From Clostridia bacterium (GTDB taxonomy: Bacteria; Bacillota; Clostridia; Peptostreptococcales; Caminicellaceae): 58,323 nt of DNA. The notes beneath the pieces are model-generated. The model searched no databases, had not been told where the DNA came from, and saw only the letters and a program-made list of their open reading frames with translations. Positions 17,476 through 27,590 of the stretch are shown here, piece by piece; the first letter of the stretch is position 1; each line of letters begins with the position of its first letter. The position numbers and the translations under genes are program-made. The DNA is taken from contig JAKSBP010000023.1 of assembly GCA_022361035.1 (NCBI GenBank), forward strand, positions 1 to 58,323, written 5' to 3'.

Positions 17476-17507
17476 ACATTCCTTTCGAAGGAATGTTTTG
17501 TTGTTTA
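17476..17507 (+). terminator. Leader terminator upstream of tupA
   Basis: ACATTCCTT and AAGGAATGT pair perfectly around TCG (17476-17496), followed by TTTTGTTGTTT. Its position in the untranslated leader, 150 nt before tupA, suggests attenuation controlled by the upstream RNA fold rather than an operon end. Confidence 0.7.
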
Positions 17508-17660
17508 ATTGAAAATTTACCAATTATTACTTTTGTAATTCAGCATTTAAAATATAAAACTTTGCAGTTTTTGTGCCTTCAAATCCATTAAATATCTTTC
17601 TAAACAAAAAATTAAGATTTATGTAGGATTTACAAATGAAAAAAATTTAGGAGGGAATTT

Positions 17661-18557
17661 ATGAAGGCAAGGAATAAAATATTAATATTATTTTTAATTT
17701 TAACCTTATCTGTAACCATTTTTACAGGATGTGAGGATGAGACTGTTAAGAATCAGGAGTCTGGAGAAAAACTAAAGACTACAGAAGAAGACAAAGATAT
17801 TACCCATAAAGATGATATTATTTTAGCAACTACAACAAGTACAGAGAATAGTGGACTTCTTGACTTTATTCTTCCAAGTTTCACAGAGGAAACTGGTATA
17901 GAAATCAAGGTTGTACCAGTTGGAACAGGTAAAGCCTTACAGATGGGAAGAGAAGGCGAAGCAGACGTTCTATTAGTCCATGCAAAAAGTAGTGAAGAAG
18001 AATTTGTTGAAAAGGGACACGGAACAGAGAGGCTTGATGTAATGTATAATGATTTTGTGATTATAGGGCCTAAGGATGATCCAGCACAGTTATCTGAAAA
18101 GGCTGGCGGCAACGTTACTAATGCCCTTAAGGTTTTAATGGAAAGCCAAAATAAATTTGTTTCAAGGGGAGACGATTCAGGAACCCATAAGAAAGAAAAA
18201 AAATTATGGGAAGAGGCAGGAATGGAACCGAAGGGTGATTGGTATGTTTCCGCTGGAAAAGGTATGGGAGATGTTATACAGATGGCAAATGAGCTCCTTG
18301 CATATACGATGTCTGATAGAGCTACATACCTTTCCATGAAGGATAAAATTGAATTAGAAATAGTTGTAGAGGGCGACCCTAAACTATTTAATCAATATGG
18401 GGTTATTCCTGTAAACCCTGATAAAACCGATAAAATTAATCATGAGGGTGCTAAGGCCTTTGTAGATTGGATCCTGTCAGAGAATACTCAAAAGCTTATT
18501 GGTGAATTTGGAAAAGAAAAATTTGGACAACCATTATTTATACCAAATGCAAAGTAG
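17661..18557 (+). CDS. tupA: TupA, tungstate-binding lipoprotein of ABC transporter
   Basis: A 298-residue extracytoplasmic binding protein. The signal peptide ends in a lipobox, IFTGC, with C24 as the lipid anchor. The mature protein begins with a charged linker and then ILATTTSTENSGL, the TTTS motif typical of tungstate-binding TupA, followed by VGTGKALQMGREGEADVLLVHA and SRGDDSGTHKKE. A GGAGGG site precedes the ATG. The permease and ATPase genes follow, and pterin-cofactor genes after them, consistent with supplying tungstate for a W-enzyme such as formate dehydrogenase. Confidence 0.92.
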   Translation: MKARNKILILFLILTLSVTIFTGCEDETVKNQESGEKLKTTEEDKDITHKDDIILATTTSTENSGLLDFILPSFTEETGIEIKVVPVGTGKALQMGREGEADVLLVHAKSSEEEFVEKGHGTERLDVMYNDFVIIGPKDDPAQLSEKAGGNVTNALKVLMESQNKFVSRGDDSGTHKKEKKLWEEAGMEPKGDWYVSAGKGMGDVIQMANELLAYTMSDRATYLSMKDKIELEIVVEGDPKLFNQYGVIPVNPDKTDKINHEGAKAFVDWILSENTQKLIGEFGKEKFGQPLFIPNAK

Positions 18558-18670
18558 TTATTAGTTTTTAATGCCTAGGTGACAGGAAAATATTATCTAA
18601 TGGAGAACTTAAGACATATCACTTAAAATACTATAGACTAACAGTTAATATCTAAGGAGAGGTGTAGTGT

Positions 18671-19360
18671 ATGGAGCATATAATTGATGGATTTATTGAA
18701 GGAATTAAACTTCTTCTATCCTTTGAGGGAGAAGTATATTCAATAATAATTTTATCCCTATATGTATCTCTTACTTCTACACTTATCTCTTCACTAATAG
18801 GTATTCCTCTGGGTATTTTCCTAGGGCTGAAAAAGTTTAGATTTAAGAGGCTTTTAACAAGGTTTCTATATACATTTATGAGCCTTCCTCCTGTAGTAGT
18901 AGGATTGACTGTTGCAGTCATTATTTCTAGGAGGGGACCCTTAGGGCACTTAAGGCTATTATTTACACCTGGTGCTATGATTATTGCACAAACTCTATTA
19001 GTAACCCCAATAATTACAGGAATCATATTTAATAATTCTAAGGAACAGGGAGAAGTAATAAGGCAAATCTGCAAAACTCTTGGGGGAAATAGACTGGATA
19101 CTTTGATGCTGTTAATTAAAGAGATGAGAATAAATATACTTATTGGGGTAGTAACAGGCTTTGGAAGAGCCATATCAGAAGTTGGTGCAGTCATGATAGT
19201 AGGAGGAAACATAAAGGGTCATACACGGGTTATGACCTCTTTTATAGCAATGAATAATAGTATGGGAAACTATTCCACGTCTATAGCTATGGGATTAGTG
19301 TTATTGGCAATTTCTTTTATGACAAATTCCATATTATATAAATATATAGTGGGAGATTAA
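18671..19360 (+). CDS. tupB: TupB, tungstate ABC transporter permease
   Basis: A 229-residue inner-membrane permease with about five hydrophobic helices. The cytoplasmic EAA-type loop that contacts the ATPase is visible in TLGGNRLDTLML through GFGRAISEVGAVMIVGG, as in ModB/TupB/CysT permeases. The start is an ATG with AGGAGAGG upstream. It ends 2 nt before tupC, so the two are translated together. Confidence 0.92.
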   Translation: MEHIIDGFIEGIKLLLSFEGEVYSIIILSLYVSLTSTLISSLIGIPLGIFLGLKKFRFKRLLTRFLYTFMSLPPVVVGLTVAVIISRRGPLGHLRLLFTPGAMIIAQTLLVTPIITGIIFNNSKEQGEVIRQICKTLGGNRLDTLMLLIKEMRINILIGVVTGFGRAISEVGAVMIVGGNIKGHTRVMTSFIAMNNSMGNYSTSIAMGLVLLAISFMTNSILYKYIVGD

Positions 19361-19362
19361 CT

Positions 19363-20070
19363 ATGGATATCAATGTAAAGAGTTTAAATAAGGTATATGG
19401 AAATAAAGCAGTAGTAAATATAGATACTTTAACCTTAAGGAAGGGTAAAATATATGGAATTATTGGACCCAATGGTGCTGGTAAAAGCACATTGCTCAGA
19501 ATAATGGCAGGACTTGAGGATGCTACCGCAGGTAGAATGTTTTATAATGAGAGTTTATTGAATGATAGAATATTAAGGAATGTTACTTATATGGACCAAA
19601 GACCATACCTTTTGAGGACCTCCGTATTTAATAATATTGCCTATCCTTTAAAAATTAGAAAGTATGATAAGAAAACTATCGAAAACAAAACTAGGGAAAT
19701 AATGAGGGAGTTCAAAATAGGTGATTTAAGCTCCCAGCTTGCAACCAGTCTCTCCGGTGGAGAATCCCAAAAGGTTGCTTTAGCCAGGGCATTAGTGTTT
19801 GAACCCCAGCTTTTATTTTTAGATGAGCCAACTGCTAACATTGACCCAAATTCTATAGAGTTGATTGAAAAAGTAATCCTTAAAAGAAATAGGGAAAAGG
19901 GAATGACTCCAATTATTATAACCCATAACATGGCACAGGCCAAACGTTTATGCGATGAAGTAATTTTTATGGATGAAGGAAAAATCATTGAGTTTGGAGA
20001 ATCTAAGCAGGTAATATTGGATCCCCAGAAAGAGTCAACAAGAAAATTTTTATCCATATATGCAATGTAA
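19363..20070 (+). CDS. tupC: TupC, tungstate ABC transporter ATP-binding protein
   Basis: A 235-residue ABC ATPase. Walker A is GPNGAGKST, the Q-loop lies in MDQRPYLL, the signature is LSGGESQKVALARAL, Walker B is LLFLDEPTANIDP and the switch histidine is in ITHNMAQAK. It lacks the extra C-terminal TOBE-like regulatory domain of ModC, in line with TupC length. It energises TupAB. Confidence 0.92.
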   Translation: MDINVKSLNKVYGNKAVVNIDTLTLRKGKIYGIIGPNGAGKSTLLRIMAGLEDATAGRMFYNESLLNDRILRNVTYMDQRPYLLRTSVFNNIAYPLKIRKYDKKTIENKTREIMREFKIGDLSSQLATSLSGGESQKVALARALVFEPQLLFLDEPTANIDPNSIELIEKVILKRNREKGMTPIIITHNMAQAKRLCDEVIFMDEGKIIEFGESKQVILDPQKESTRKFLSIYAM

Positions 20071-20123
20071 TAAATATCTTGTATAAATCATTTAAATCCT
20101 AGAATTTATAAGAGGTGTATCCT

Positions 20124-21353
20124 ATGAAAATGTTTAAAGTAAAAAGTGTAAAGGAAGCAAAGAGAGAGCTGGTAAAATACTTTAATGATTATAGATTGGA
20201 GATAGAAGAAGTTAATATATCCCAGTCTCTAGGTAGAATTTTAGCTGATGATGTATTTTCAAATATAGATGTCCCCCATTTTAGAAGGTCTACTGTAGAT
20301 GGATATGCAGTCATAGCAAAGGATACCTATGGAGTAAGTGAGAGTTTGCCTGCCTTTCTTGAGATTCTAGGAGAAGTTCATATGGGAGAGGGGACAGATA
20401 TAAATATAAACCCTGATACAACATGCTATGTGCCTACGGGTGGTATGGTCCCCCGGGGAGCCGACTCTGTGGTTATGCTGGAGTATACAGAAAAGATGGA
20501 CGAGGAAAACCTTGCTGTTAATAGAGCTGTTGTACCAAAGGAAAACCTTATCAGTATTGGAGAGGATATTTCCAAGGACCAAAGTGTTTTACGTAGGGGG
20601 TTGAAGCTTAGACCTCAGGATATAGGGGTTCTATCCTCCATTGGAATAGATAGAGTCAGAGTTTATAAGTTACCAACTATTGCAATTATATCAACCGGTG
20701 ACGAAATAGTAGAGCCTAGTGAAGATGCAAAACAGGGTCAGATAAGGGACATAAATACCTATACCCTGTCGGCAATGGCTGAAGAAGCTGGATGTATTGT
20801 AACAAGAAAAGTGGTACTTAAGGACGAATTTCAAGCTTTAAAATCAATGGTGGAAGAGTGTGTAGATAAAAATGATATAGTCATTATTTCTGGGGGAAGT
20901 TCCGTAGGCACAAAGGATATTACTGACAAGGTCATAAATGGGGTTGGAGAGCCTGGAGTTTTTGTGCATGGTATAGCCATTAAACCTGGTAAACCAACAA
21001 TCCTTGCCAAGGTAAAAAATAAAGCAGTTTTTGGTCTGCCAGGCCAGCCTGTATCGGCAATGATAGTATTTAAAGTTTTTGTAGAGTATTTGATTAAGCA
21101 TATACAAGGTATAGAGACAGAGTTAGAATATTCTATTGAAGCCAGGTTTTCATCAAATATATCCTCATCCCAAGGAAGGGAAACCTATCAAATGGTTGTC
21201 CTTGAACGTGACGGGGCGGAATATTTGGCTAAACCAATCTACGGAAAGTCTGGGATGATTACCTTAATGTCGAGGGCAATGGGATATATAAAAATTGAAA
21301 GTGGTAAGGAAGGCGTACAAAGAGGAGAGAAGGTAAGGGTAATACCAATTTAA
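20124..21353 (+). CDS. moeA: MoeA, molybdopterin molybdotransferase
   Basis: A roughly 409-residue MoeA, which inserts molybdate or tungstate into adenylated molybdopterin. Family segments are PHFRRSTVDGYAV, PTGGMVPRGADSVVM, IISGGSSVGTKD in the Mog-like domain and FGLPGQPVSAM. The ATG at 20124 is preceded by AAGAGGTG at the right distance; an in-frame GTG at 20115 lies inside that site. A second MoeA-type gene follows directly. Having two copies is common in tungsten/molybdenum anaerobes, and one may be metal-specific. Confidence 0.92.
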   Translation: MKMFKVKSVKEAKRELVKYFNDYRLEIEEVNISQSLGRILADDVFSNIDVPHFRRSTVDGYAVIAKDTYGVSESLPAFLEILGEVHMGEGTDININPDTTCYVPTGGMVPRGADSVVMLEYTEKMDEENLAVNRAVVPKENLISIGEDISKDQSVLRRGLKLRPQDIGVLSSIGIDRVRVYKLPTIAIISTGDEIVEPSEDAKQGQIRDINTYTLSAMAEEAGCIVTRKVVLKDEFQALKSMVEECVDKNDIVIISGGSSVGTKDITDKVINGVGEPGVFVHGIAIKPGKPTILAKVKNKAVFGLPGQPVSAMIVFKVFVEYLIKHIQGIETELEYSIEARFSSNISSSQGRETYQMVVLERDGAEYLAKPIYGKSGMITLMSRAMGYIKIESGKEGVQRGEKVRVIPI

Positions 21354-21411
21354 ATAGAAATTTTGTACTGTGGATTAAAATTTTTATGGAGCATTGTAGG
21401 AGTGATTTATT

Positions 21412-23334
21412 GTGGAAAAATTTCAAAGAAAAATTTATCTTTCTAATGTAGAGCTTAAGGAAGCTAAGGAAATGTTTTTTAAAGAGCTAGGAAAATTAGA
21501 GCAAAGGAAAGCATTGGAAGTTATAAAGGTTTATGATGCTCTAGATAGGATTACTGCTAAGCCTGTGTTTGCAAAGATTTCATCTCCTCATTTCAATGCT
21601 TCTGCGATGGACGGTATAGGGGTAAAATCAGAGGTAACCTACGGAGCGGATGAATCTAGCCCTAAAAAACTTATATTGAATGAAGATTTTATATATATTG
21701 ATACGGGCGATGTTATAGAGGAACCCTATGATGCTGTAATTATGATAGAGGATGTTATTCCTATTGATGATGAATCCGTTGAGATAATTAAGGCTGCTTC
21801 ACCTTGGCAGCATATCAGACCTGTAGGAGAAGATATAGTTGCCAGTGAAATGATAGTTCCAGCCTATCATAGGATAAGACCTGTAGATATGGGGGCATTG
21901 CTTTGTGGTGGAATTTTAGAAGTGGAGGTTATGAAAAGAGCCAGTATAGGGATAATTCCAACTGGTACTGAAATAATTGAACCTGAAGATGAAATAGCTC
22001 CAGGGAAGATTATTGATTCCAATTCCACAATGTTTGAGGCCATGGTAAAAACATATGGTGGGGTATCTAGAAAATATGAGGCTGCTCCAGATGACTACAG
22101 GATGATAAAGAATGTGATATTAAAGGCGGTCCAAGAAAATGACATAGTTATAGTCAATGCTGGATCTTCAGCTGGAAGGGAGGACTATACTGGAAAGATT
22201 ATTGAGGAAATAGGCAAATTGATTGTTCACGGTGTAGCTATAAAGCCTGGAAAACCTGCAGTACTTGGTAAGGTTAAAGGTAAGCCCATAATTGGTATCC
22301 CCGGATATCCCGTTTCAGCCTATATTGTCTTTGAAGCCTTTGTAAAGCCCTTGATTTATAAATATAATAATAATCGAGAAGTTGAAAAAAGATGTGTAGA
22401 AGCGGTTTTATCTAAAAGAATTATGTCTTCATTAAAGCATTTGGAATATGTTAGGATAAAACTCGGAAAAGTTGCTGAAAAGCTAATAGCTACTCCTTTA
22501 AACAGAGGGGCAGGGATTACAATGTCACTGGTCAGGGCCGACGGCATAGTAAGGATTCCTAAAAATGTGGAGGGAATAGAGGCTGGTGAAAGGATTAATG
22601 TTGAACTCCTTAAGGAGCTAGAAATTATTAATAATACAATCGTTTCCATAGGTAGTCATGATATGATAATGGATATCCTTTCAAATATGATACACGAGAA
22701 ATACCCAATTAACAGCTTGTCTTCAGCCCATGTTGGAAGTCTAGGAGGTATAATGGCTATGGTAAGGGATGAAGCCCATATTGCACCAATACACCTCTTA
22801 GATGAAAAAAGTGGAACTTATAATGTGACATATGTAAAGAGGTACTTGAAAAATAAGGACATATCTCTTATAAAGGGAGTTAAGAGATTACAGGGACTAA
22901 TGGTGAAAAAGGGTAATCCGAGGAATATTAGGTCTATTGAGGATTTAATAGGGGAGGATATAGTCTTTGTAAATAGGCAAAAAGGCTCTGGTACGAGGAT
23001 ACTTTTAGATTTTAAGCTCAATGAATTAGGAATTGATAGTAGGGAAATAAGAGGATATGCTAGGGAAATGACTACCCATATGACCGTTGCTTCAGCGGTA
23101 TTATCGGGTACTGCTGATGTTGGATTAGGTATTCAATCGGCGGCAAAGGCAATGGGACTTGACTTTATAGCTGTAGGAGAAGAGGAGTATGATTTCGTTG
23201 TATCTTCAGAGTTTTTAGAGGATGAGAAAATTAAAAGATTTATTGAGATATTAAAGACAGAAGAATTTTCAAAGAAGCTCTTTGAACTTGGAGGTTATAA
23301 AATAGAGGAGCCGGGAAGGATAATTTCTTTGTAA
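21412..23334 (+). CDS. MoeA fused to a periplasmic-binding-protein-like (PBP/LysR substrate) domain
   Basis: A 640-residue two-domain protein. Residues 1 to about 405 are MoeA-like (FNASAMDGIG, GSSAGREDYTG, IGIPGYPVSAYI). Residues about 410-640 resemble the PBP-like domain of COG1910: SIGSHDMIMDILS, AHVGSLGGIMAM, NRQKGSGTRILLDF and SGTADVGLGIQSAA. This second domain belongs to a family related to molybdate/tungstate-binding proteins and may sense or deliver the oxyanion to the MoeA part. The start is GTG with TAGGAG upstream. It sits between the first moeA and moaA. Confidence 0.88.
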   Translation: MEKFQRKIYLSNVELKEAKEMFFKELGKLEQRKALEVIKVYDALDRITAKPVFAKISSPHFNASAMDGIGVKSEVTYGADESSPKKLILNEDFIYIDTGDVIEEPYDAVIMIEDVIPIDDESVEIIKAASPWQHIRPVGEDIVASEMIVPAYHRIRPVDMGALLCGGILEVEVMKRASIGIIPTGTEIIEPEDEIAPGKIIDSNSTMFEAMVKTYGGVSRKYEAAPDDYRMIKNVILKAVQENDIVIVNAGSSAGREDYTGKIIEEIGKLIVHGVAIKPGKPAVLGKVKGKPIIGIPGYPVSAYIVFEAFVKPLIYKYNNNREVEKRCVEAVLSKRIMSSLKHLEYVRIKLGKVAEKLIATPLNRGAGITMSLVRADGIVRIPKNVEGIEAGERINVELLKELEIINNTIVSIGSHDMIMDILSNMIHEKYPINSLSSAHVGSLGGIMAMVRDEAHIAPIHLLDEKSGTYNVTYVKRYLKNKDISLIKGVKRLQGLMVKKGNPRNIRSIEDLIGEDIVFVNRQKGSGTRILLDFKLNELGIDSREIRGYAREMTTHMTVASAVLSGTADVGLGIQSAAKAMGLDFIAVGEEEYDFVVSSEFLEDEKIKRFIEILKTEEFSKKLFELGGYKIEEPGRIISL

Positions 23335-23417
23335 AAATACTTATTTAAGGATATATAATGAAAAAATCTTTACCCCAATTTTAATGTTAAGCTTAACCTC
23401 AGAAGGGGGGAGTTGGA

Positions 23418-24380
23418 TTGCTTGATGATGTTGGAAGAAAGATAAACTATCTTAGAATTTCTGTAACCGACCTATGTAACCTAAGGTGTAGGTATTGTAT
23501 GCCTGAAGAAGGGATATTAAAAAAGAAGCATGAAGATATTCTAAGAATAGAAGAAATAGAGGAGATAGTAGCTGAGGGGGCTAAAATTGGAATCGAAAAA
23601 GTTAGAATTACCGGTGGAGAACCTCTAATAAGAAAGGGAATTATTGAGCTTGTAAGAAAGATTTCTAATATAGATGGAATAAAGGATTTGGCCATAACCA
23701 CAAATGGCACATTGTTAAAACAATATGCTAAAGACCTCAAGGATAGTGGTTTAAGTAGAGTCAATATAAGTATAGATAGCCTCAATAAAGAAAAATATAA
23801 GAAAATAACTAGAGGTGGGAAAATAGAAGAGGTTCTTGCAGGAATTGAGGAAGCTAGAAGGGTTGGCTTAGCTCCTATTAAGTTGAATACTGTCTTAATA
23901 GGAGGCTTTAATGACGATGAAATTGAAGATTTTGTTAATTTAACTAACAATGAAAATATAGACGTAAGATTTATTGAATTGATGCCCCTGGGCCAGGCAA
24001 GTAGATGGGCTAAAGAACATTTTATATCAAATATAAAGGTTTTAGAGAACTTCCCTGATCTAGTTCCACTATGCAAGGAAGATAAGGAAAGTCCGGCTAA
24101 ATACTACAAACTTCCTATGGGTAAGGGGAGAGTGGGGCTTATTAACCCTATCAGTAGTCATTTTTGTTCAAGCTGTAACAGAATTAGGATTACTGCCGAT
24201 GGCAGAATAAAACCCTGCCTTCATTCAAATTATGAAATTAACATAAAAAGTTTAATAGGACAAAATATTAAGCTTTCAGATATTTTAAAATTGGCTATTA
24301 AGTCTAAACCAAAGGAGCATATAATAAAAAAGGATGAATACGAACCTATAATAAGAAATATGTATCAAATAGGAGGGTAG
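23418..24380 (+). CDS. moaA: MoaA, GTP 3',8-cyclase
   Basis: A 320-residue radical SAM enzyme for the first step of molybdopterin synthesis. The SAM cluster is bound by C20, C24 and C27 (CNLRCRYC). The C-terminal second cluster motif is [18 protein letters not shown], and the protein ends in the conserved Gly-Gly that enters the active site. The start is TTG with AAGGGGGG upstream. It works with MoaC, whose start follows the stop codon directly. Confidence 0.95.
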   Translation: MLDDVGRKINYLRISVTDLCNLRCRYCMPEEGILKKKHEDILRIEEIEEIVAEGAKIGIEKVRITGGEPLIRKGIIELVRKISNIDGIKDLAITTNGTLLKQYAKDLKDSGLSRVNISIDSLNKEKYKKITRGGKIEEVLAGIEEARRVGLAPIKLNTVLIGGFNDDEIEDFVNLTNNENIDVRFIELMPLGQASRWAKEHFISNIKVLENFPDLVPLCKEDKESPAKYYKLPMGKGRVGLINPISSHFCSSCNRIRITADGRIKPCLHSNYEINIKSLIGQNIKLSDILKLAIKSKPKEHIIKKDEYEPIIRNMYQIGG

Positions 24381-24381
24381 C

Positions 24382-24864
24382 ATGGATTTTACACATTTTA
24401 ACGAGGGTGGAAGGGCTAAAATGGTTGAAGTTGGTGATAAGGATGACACAAAAAGGATTGCTGTTGCAAGGGGCAGCATAAAAATGGATTTAAAGACCTT
24501 AAGAATGATTGTTGAAGGGCCAATGAAAAAGGGCGATGTACTTTCGGTTGCTCAGATAGCTGGGATAATGGGGGCTAAGAAGACAAGCGATGTCATTCCA
24601 ATGTGTCATAATATATTTATAACCGGCTCAGATATAAAGTTTGAAATTGATGAAGAAAACAGTAGTATTCATATAGAATCTGAAATTAGAACAATAGGTA
24701 AAACAGGAGTTGAAATGGAAGCATTAAGTGCTGTATCGATTGCGGCTTTGACTATTTATGATATGTGTAAGGCTGTGGATAAAGATATGGTTATAGAAAA
24801 CATAAGGCTCATTAAGAAAACAGGGGGTAAATCTGGGGAATATCTTAGAAAGGTGGAGCTTTAA
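24382..24864 (+). CDS. moaC: MoaC, cyclic pyranopterin monophosphate synthase
   Basis: A 160-residue enzyme that completes conversion of the MoaA product into cPMP. Characteristic segments are [33 protein letters not shown] with the catalytic-region histidine, and [20 protein letters not shown] from the end of moaA provides the ribosome site, and 1 nt separates the genes. Confidence 0.96.
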   Translation: MDFTHFNEGGRAKMVEVGDKDDTKRIAVARGSIKMDLKTLRMIVEGPMKKGDVLSVAQIAGIMGAKKTSDVIPMCHNIFITGSDIKFEIDEENSSIHIESEIRTIGKTGVEMEALSAVSIAALTIYDMCKAVDKDMVIENIRLIKKTGGKSGEYLRKVEL

Positions 24865-25299
24865 GTGGCAAAGGTAATTGCGGTTAATATTAGTGAGAAA
24901 AAGGGCGTTCCTAAAAGGAGTATACCAGAGGGTAACTTTATAGTAGATTATGGATTAGAGGGAGATGCCCATGGGGGTAAGTGGCATAGGCAGGTTAGTC
25001 TGCTTGGAGTTGAAAGTATAAACAAGATGAAGGAGCTCGGAGTGGAGGGGCTCTGTACAGGGAGATTCGCTGAAAACTTAACGACAGAGGGCATAAAACT
25101 CTGGGAGTACCCTGTGGGAACTAAACTTCAAATAGGAAATACACTTCATGAGGTAACACAAATAGGTAAAGAATGTCATACAAAATGTGCCATATTTCAG
25201 CAGGTTGGAAATTGTATAATGCCTACGGAAGGAATATTTACAAGGGTTGTAAGGGGTGGCAAGGTAAAGGTCGGAGATGAAATAAGTATAGTTAAGTAA
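24865..25299 (+). CDS. MOSC domain protein
   Basis: A 144-residue stand-alone MOSC domain, a beta-barrel family related to molybdenum cofactor sulfurase C-termini that carries activated sulfur or modifies Mo/W cofactors. Recognisable parts are GLEGDAHGGKWHRQVSLL, CTGRFAENLTTEGI and the conserved-cysteine region ECHTKCAIFQQVGNC. The GTG start follows the moaC stop without a gap. It is the last gene of the tup-moe-moa operon. Fusions of MoaC or MogA to MOSC occur elsewhere, consistent with this placement. Confidence 0.9.
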   Translation: MAKVIAVNISEKKGVPKRSIPEGNFIVDYGLEGDAHGGKWHRQVSLLGVESINKMKELGVEGLCTGRFAENLTTEGIKLWEYPVGTKLQIGNTLHEVTQIGKECHTKCAIFQQVGNCIMPTEGIFTRVVRGGKVKVGDEISIVK

Positions 25300-25379
25300 G
25301 GGAACCTGAACTGAAAAAATTATATAATTTAAGCTTTATACAAATTACCCTTATTTTGATAATAGAGAGAAATAAGAAA

Positions 25380-25410
25380 GCCATAGCAATATATAGCTAT
25401 GGTTTTTTGT
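25380..25410 (+). terminator. Terminator of the tup-moe-moa operon
   Basis: CCATAGC (25381-25387) pairs with GCTATGG (25396-25402) around a short AT loop and is followed by six T residues. It marks the 3' end of the cofactor operon. Confidence 0.85.
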
Positions 25411-25511
25411 ATTAGGTTAACTAAAACATATATAATATTGTCTATAGAAAACTCTGAATTCCTTTTTAAAAGTATGATAAAATTTAACTATATGTATAGT
25501 GAGGGGGATTT

Positions 25512-27425
25512 ATGGTGGATGGATTGGTTAGTTATAATACAAAGGATTATATAGGTCGATCCCATGCAAGGTGTAGAGATATGGGGGTAGAATTAAAGAG
25601 GATATATAGTAAAAATATTATTACCGAGGATAAATTAAAGAGAAAGCTAGAGGAAAAAAGGGAATTAATTATAGAAGCAGAACCATTTATGAATAAGCTC
25701 TATGATTTTGTTAAAGGGTCAGATTTTTTTGCTATACTTTGTGACGAAGAGGGATGTATTTTAAGCGTTATAGGGGATAAGGGTATATTATCGGAAGCAT
25801 TTTCTTTGAAGATAGTTCCTGGAGCATATATGAATGAAGAAAGCATAGGGACAAACGCCATTGGAATAGCCTTAGCAGAGGGAAAACCTGTACAGGTATC
25901 GGGAGATGAACATTTTGTTAAAGCCTATCATAGATGGACCTGTTCTGGTGCCCCCATAAGAAATTTGTATGGAAATATAATTGGAGCCTTGGATTTGACT
26001 GGATATAGTGAAAATGTACATTCCCATACCTTAGGAATGGTAGTAGCTGCTGCCAATGCAATTGAAAAGATGCTTTACATAAAGAAATATAACCATGATT
26101 TAAAAATAGCAAAGATTTATACAGAAACCATTATTGATTCCATGCAATCGGGGATAATTACTGTAGATTTAGAGGGGAATATAAAATCAATTAATAATTA
26201 TATAACAAAAATGTTTGGCTACAATAAAGAAGAAATGAGAAAATTAAAAGTATGGAGGCTATTTGAAGGATGGAGACAGGTTAAAGATTCTCTATGTTCC
26301 CAAAGAACTTTCTTGAATGAAGATGTTTTTGTAAATTCTCGTATAAATAAGCTTCAGTTTAACCTTAGTGCCTATCCGATATTAGATGATAGACAAAGAG
26401 TATTAAATATTATATTAGTATTTAAAGAGGTTAAAAATGTACGAAAGTTAGCAAATAAAATAATGGGGAGACAGGCAGTCTATAATTTTGACAACATAAT
26501 AGGCAAAAACAAAGAGTTCCTAAAGACTATTCAATTTGCTAAAAAAGTAGCAGACAGTAAATCTACAATATTAATCATGGGTGAGAGCGGTACGGGTAAG
26601 GAAGTATTTGCCCAAGCCATCCATAACTATAGTAATAGAAGATTAGAGCCTTTTATACCCTTAAATTGTGGGGCAATACCTAAAAATCTAATAGAATCAG
26701 AGCTATTTGGATATGAGGAAGGTGCCTTTACAGGTGCAAAACAAGGAGGTCATCCAGGAAAATTTGAAATTGCCGATGGAGGAACCATATTTTTAGATGA
26801 GATTGGTGAGATGTCCATAGATATGCAGACAAGGTTACTAAGGGTAATCGAGGAAGGAACTGTAGCTAGGGTTGGAAGTTCTTATGAAACTCTAGTTGAT
26901 GTTAGAATAATTGCTGCTACTAATAAAGATTTAGCTGAGGAAGTCAAAAAAGGAAATTTTAGAAAGGACCTATTTTACAGACTTAATGTAGTGCCTCTTA
27001 GATTGATACCTTTAAGGCAGAGAAAGGAAGATATACCTTTGTTAATTCAATACTTCATGCAGAGAATTTCAAAAGCCTTAAATAAGAAAAGCGTAAAAGT
27101 CCCAGAGGTGTATATGGAATATTTAATGAACTACGAATGGCCAGGAAATGTAAGGGAGTTAGAAAATTTTATTGAACTGATTATAAATACTGAATATATA
27201 CCAATAGATATAAATGATAAAGATAATAGGATAACTATGGAGCCGATGTTTAATAAAGACCATGAGGAATGCTATGAACTAGGACAGGCCGAAAGGGAGC
27301 ATATTATAAAGGTCCTTAAAAAATGTGAGGCTAATATAACATTGACAGCAAAAAAGTTGGGTATAGGAAGGAATACATTATATAGGAAATTAAGTAAATA
27401 TAAAATAAATTGTTCTGAAATTTAA
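25512..27425 (+). CDS. Sigma-54-dependent transcriptional activator (GAF-PAS-AAA+-Fis)
   Basis: A 637-residue enhancer-binding protein. The N-terminal part resembles the AcoR-type GAF sensor ([27 protein letters not shown]), followed by a PAS-like segment (about 200-310). The AAA+ domain has Walker A GESGTGKE (about 356), the sigma-54 contact loop GAFTGA (about 407) and Walker [10 protein letters not shown]. It ends in a Fis-type helix-turn-helix ([17 protein letters not shown]). A clear -24/-12 promoter lies about 105 nt after the stop, so its likely target is the MoaD/MoeB-like pair just downstream, linking regulation to tungsten/molybdenum metabolism. The effector is unknown. Confidence 0.93.
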   Translation: MVDGLVSYNTKDYIGRSHARCRDMGVELKRIYSKNIITEDKLKRKLEEKRELIIEAEPFMNKLYDFVKGSDFFAILCDEEGCILSVIGDKGILSEAFSLKIVPGAYMNEESIGTNAIGIALAEGKPVQVSGDEHFVKAYHRWTCSGAPIRNLYGNIIGALDLTGYSENVHSHTLGMVVAAANAIEKMLYIKKYNHDLKIAKIYTETIIDSMQSGIITVDLEGNIKSINNYITKMFGYNKEEMRKLKVWRLFEGWRQVKDSLCSQRTFLNEDVFVNSRINKLQFNLSAYPILDDRQRVLNIILVFKEVKNVRKLANKIMGRQAVYNFDNIIGKNKEFLKTIQFAKKVADSKSTILIMGESGTGKEVFAQAIHNYSNRRLEPFIPLNCGAIPKNLIESELFGYEEGAFTGAKQGGHPGKFEIADGGTIFLDEIGEMSIDMQTRLLRVIEEGTVARVGSSYETLVDVRIIAATNKDLAEEVKKGNFRKDLFYRLNVVPLRLIPLRQRKEDIPLLIQYFMQRISKALNKKSVKVPEVYMEYLMNYEWPGNVRELENFIELIINTEYIPIDINDKDNRITMEPMFNKDHEECYELGQAEREHIIKVLKKCEANITLTAKKLGIGRNTLYRKLSKYKINCSEI

Positions 27426-27439
27426 CAGTGTAACAATAT

Positions 27440-27468
27440 GGAACAATTAAAAAATAGTAAAATTGTCC
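27440..27468 (+). promoter_or_regulatory. Candidate enhancer site for the sigma-54 activator
   Basis: GGAACAATT (27440-27448) and AATTGTCC (27461-27468) form an inverted repeat 63 nt upstream of the -24 element. A related GTAACAAT lies just before it. Position and symmetry suit an activator binding site, but no experimental or comparative evidence is available here. Confidence 0.35.
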
Positions 27469-27495
27469 TATATTGGAGCAATGGCTATTATTTTC

Positions 27496-27528
27496 CTTGG
27501 TTTTTGTTGAAAAAACCAAGTTTTTTTT
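27496..27528 (+). terminator. Terminator of the sigma-54 activator gene
   Basis: CTTGGTTTTT (27496-27505) and AAAAACCAAG (27511-27520) pair perfectly around GTTGA, followed by eight T residues. It stops 2 nt before the -24 promoter element. Confidence 0.85.
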
Positions 27529-27530
27529 GT

Positions 27531-27545
27531 TGGCACGACCATTGC
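27531..27545 (+). promoter_or_regulatory. Sigma-54 (-24/-12) promoter
   Basis: TGGCAC (27531-27536), five bases, TTGC (27542-27545): a complete match to the sigma-54 consensus TGGCAC-N5-TTGC. It points to the MoaD/ThiS-like gene 305 nt downstream and directly follows the gene of a sigma-54 activator. The long leader is almost entirely a foldback repeat. Confidence 0.85.
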
Positions 27546-27590
27546 ATACATATATACATTAAAATAAATATACAAAGGCAAAATTTTAAA

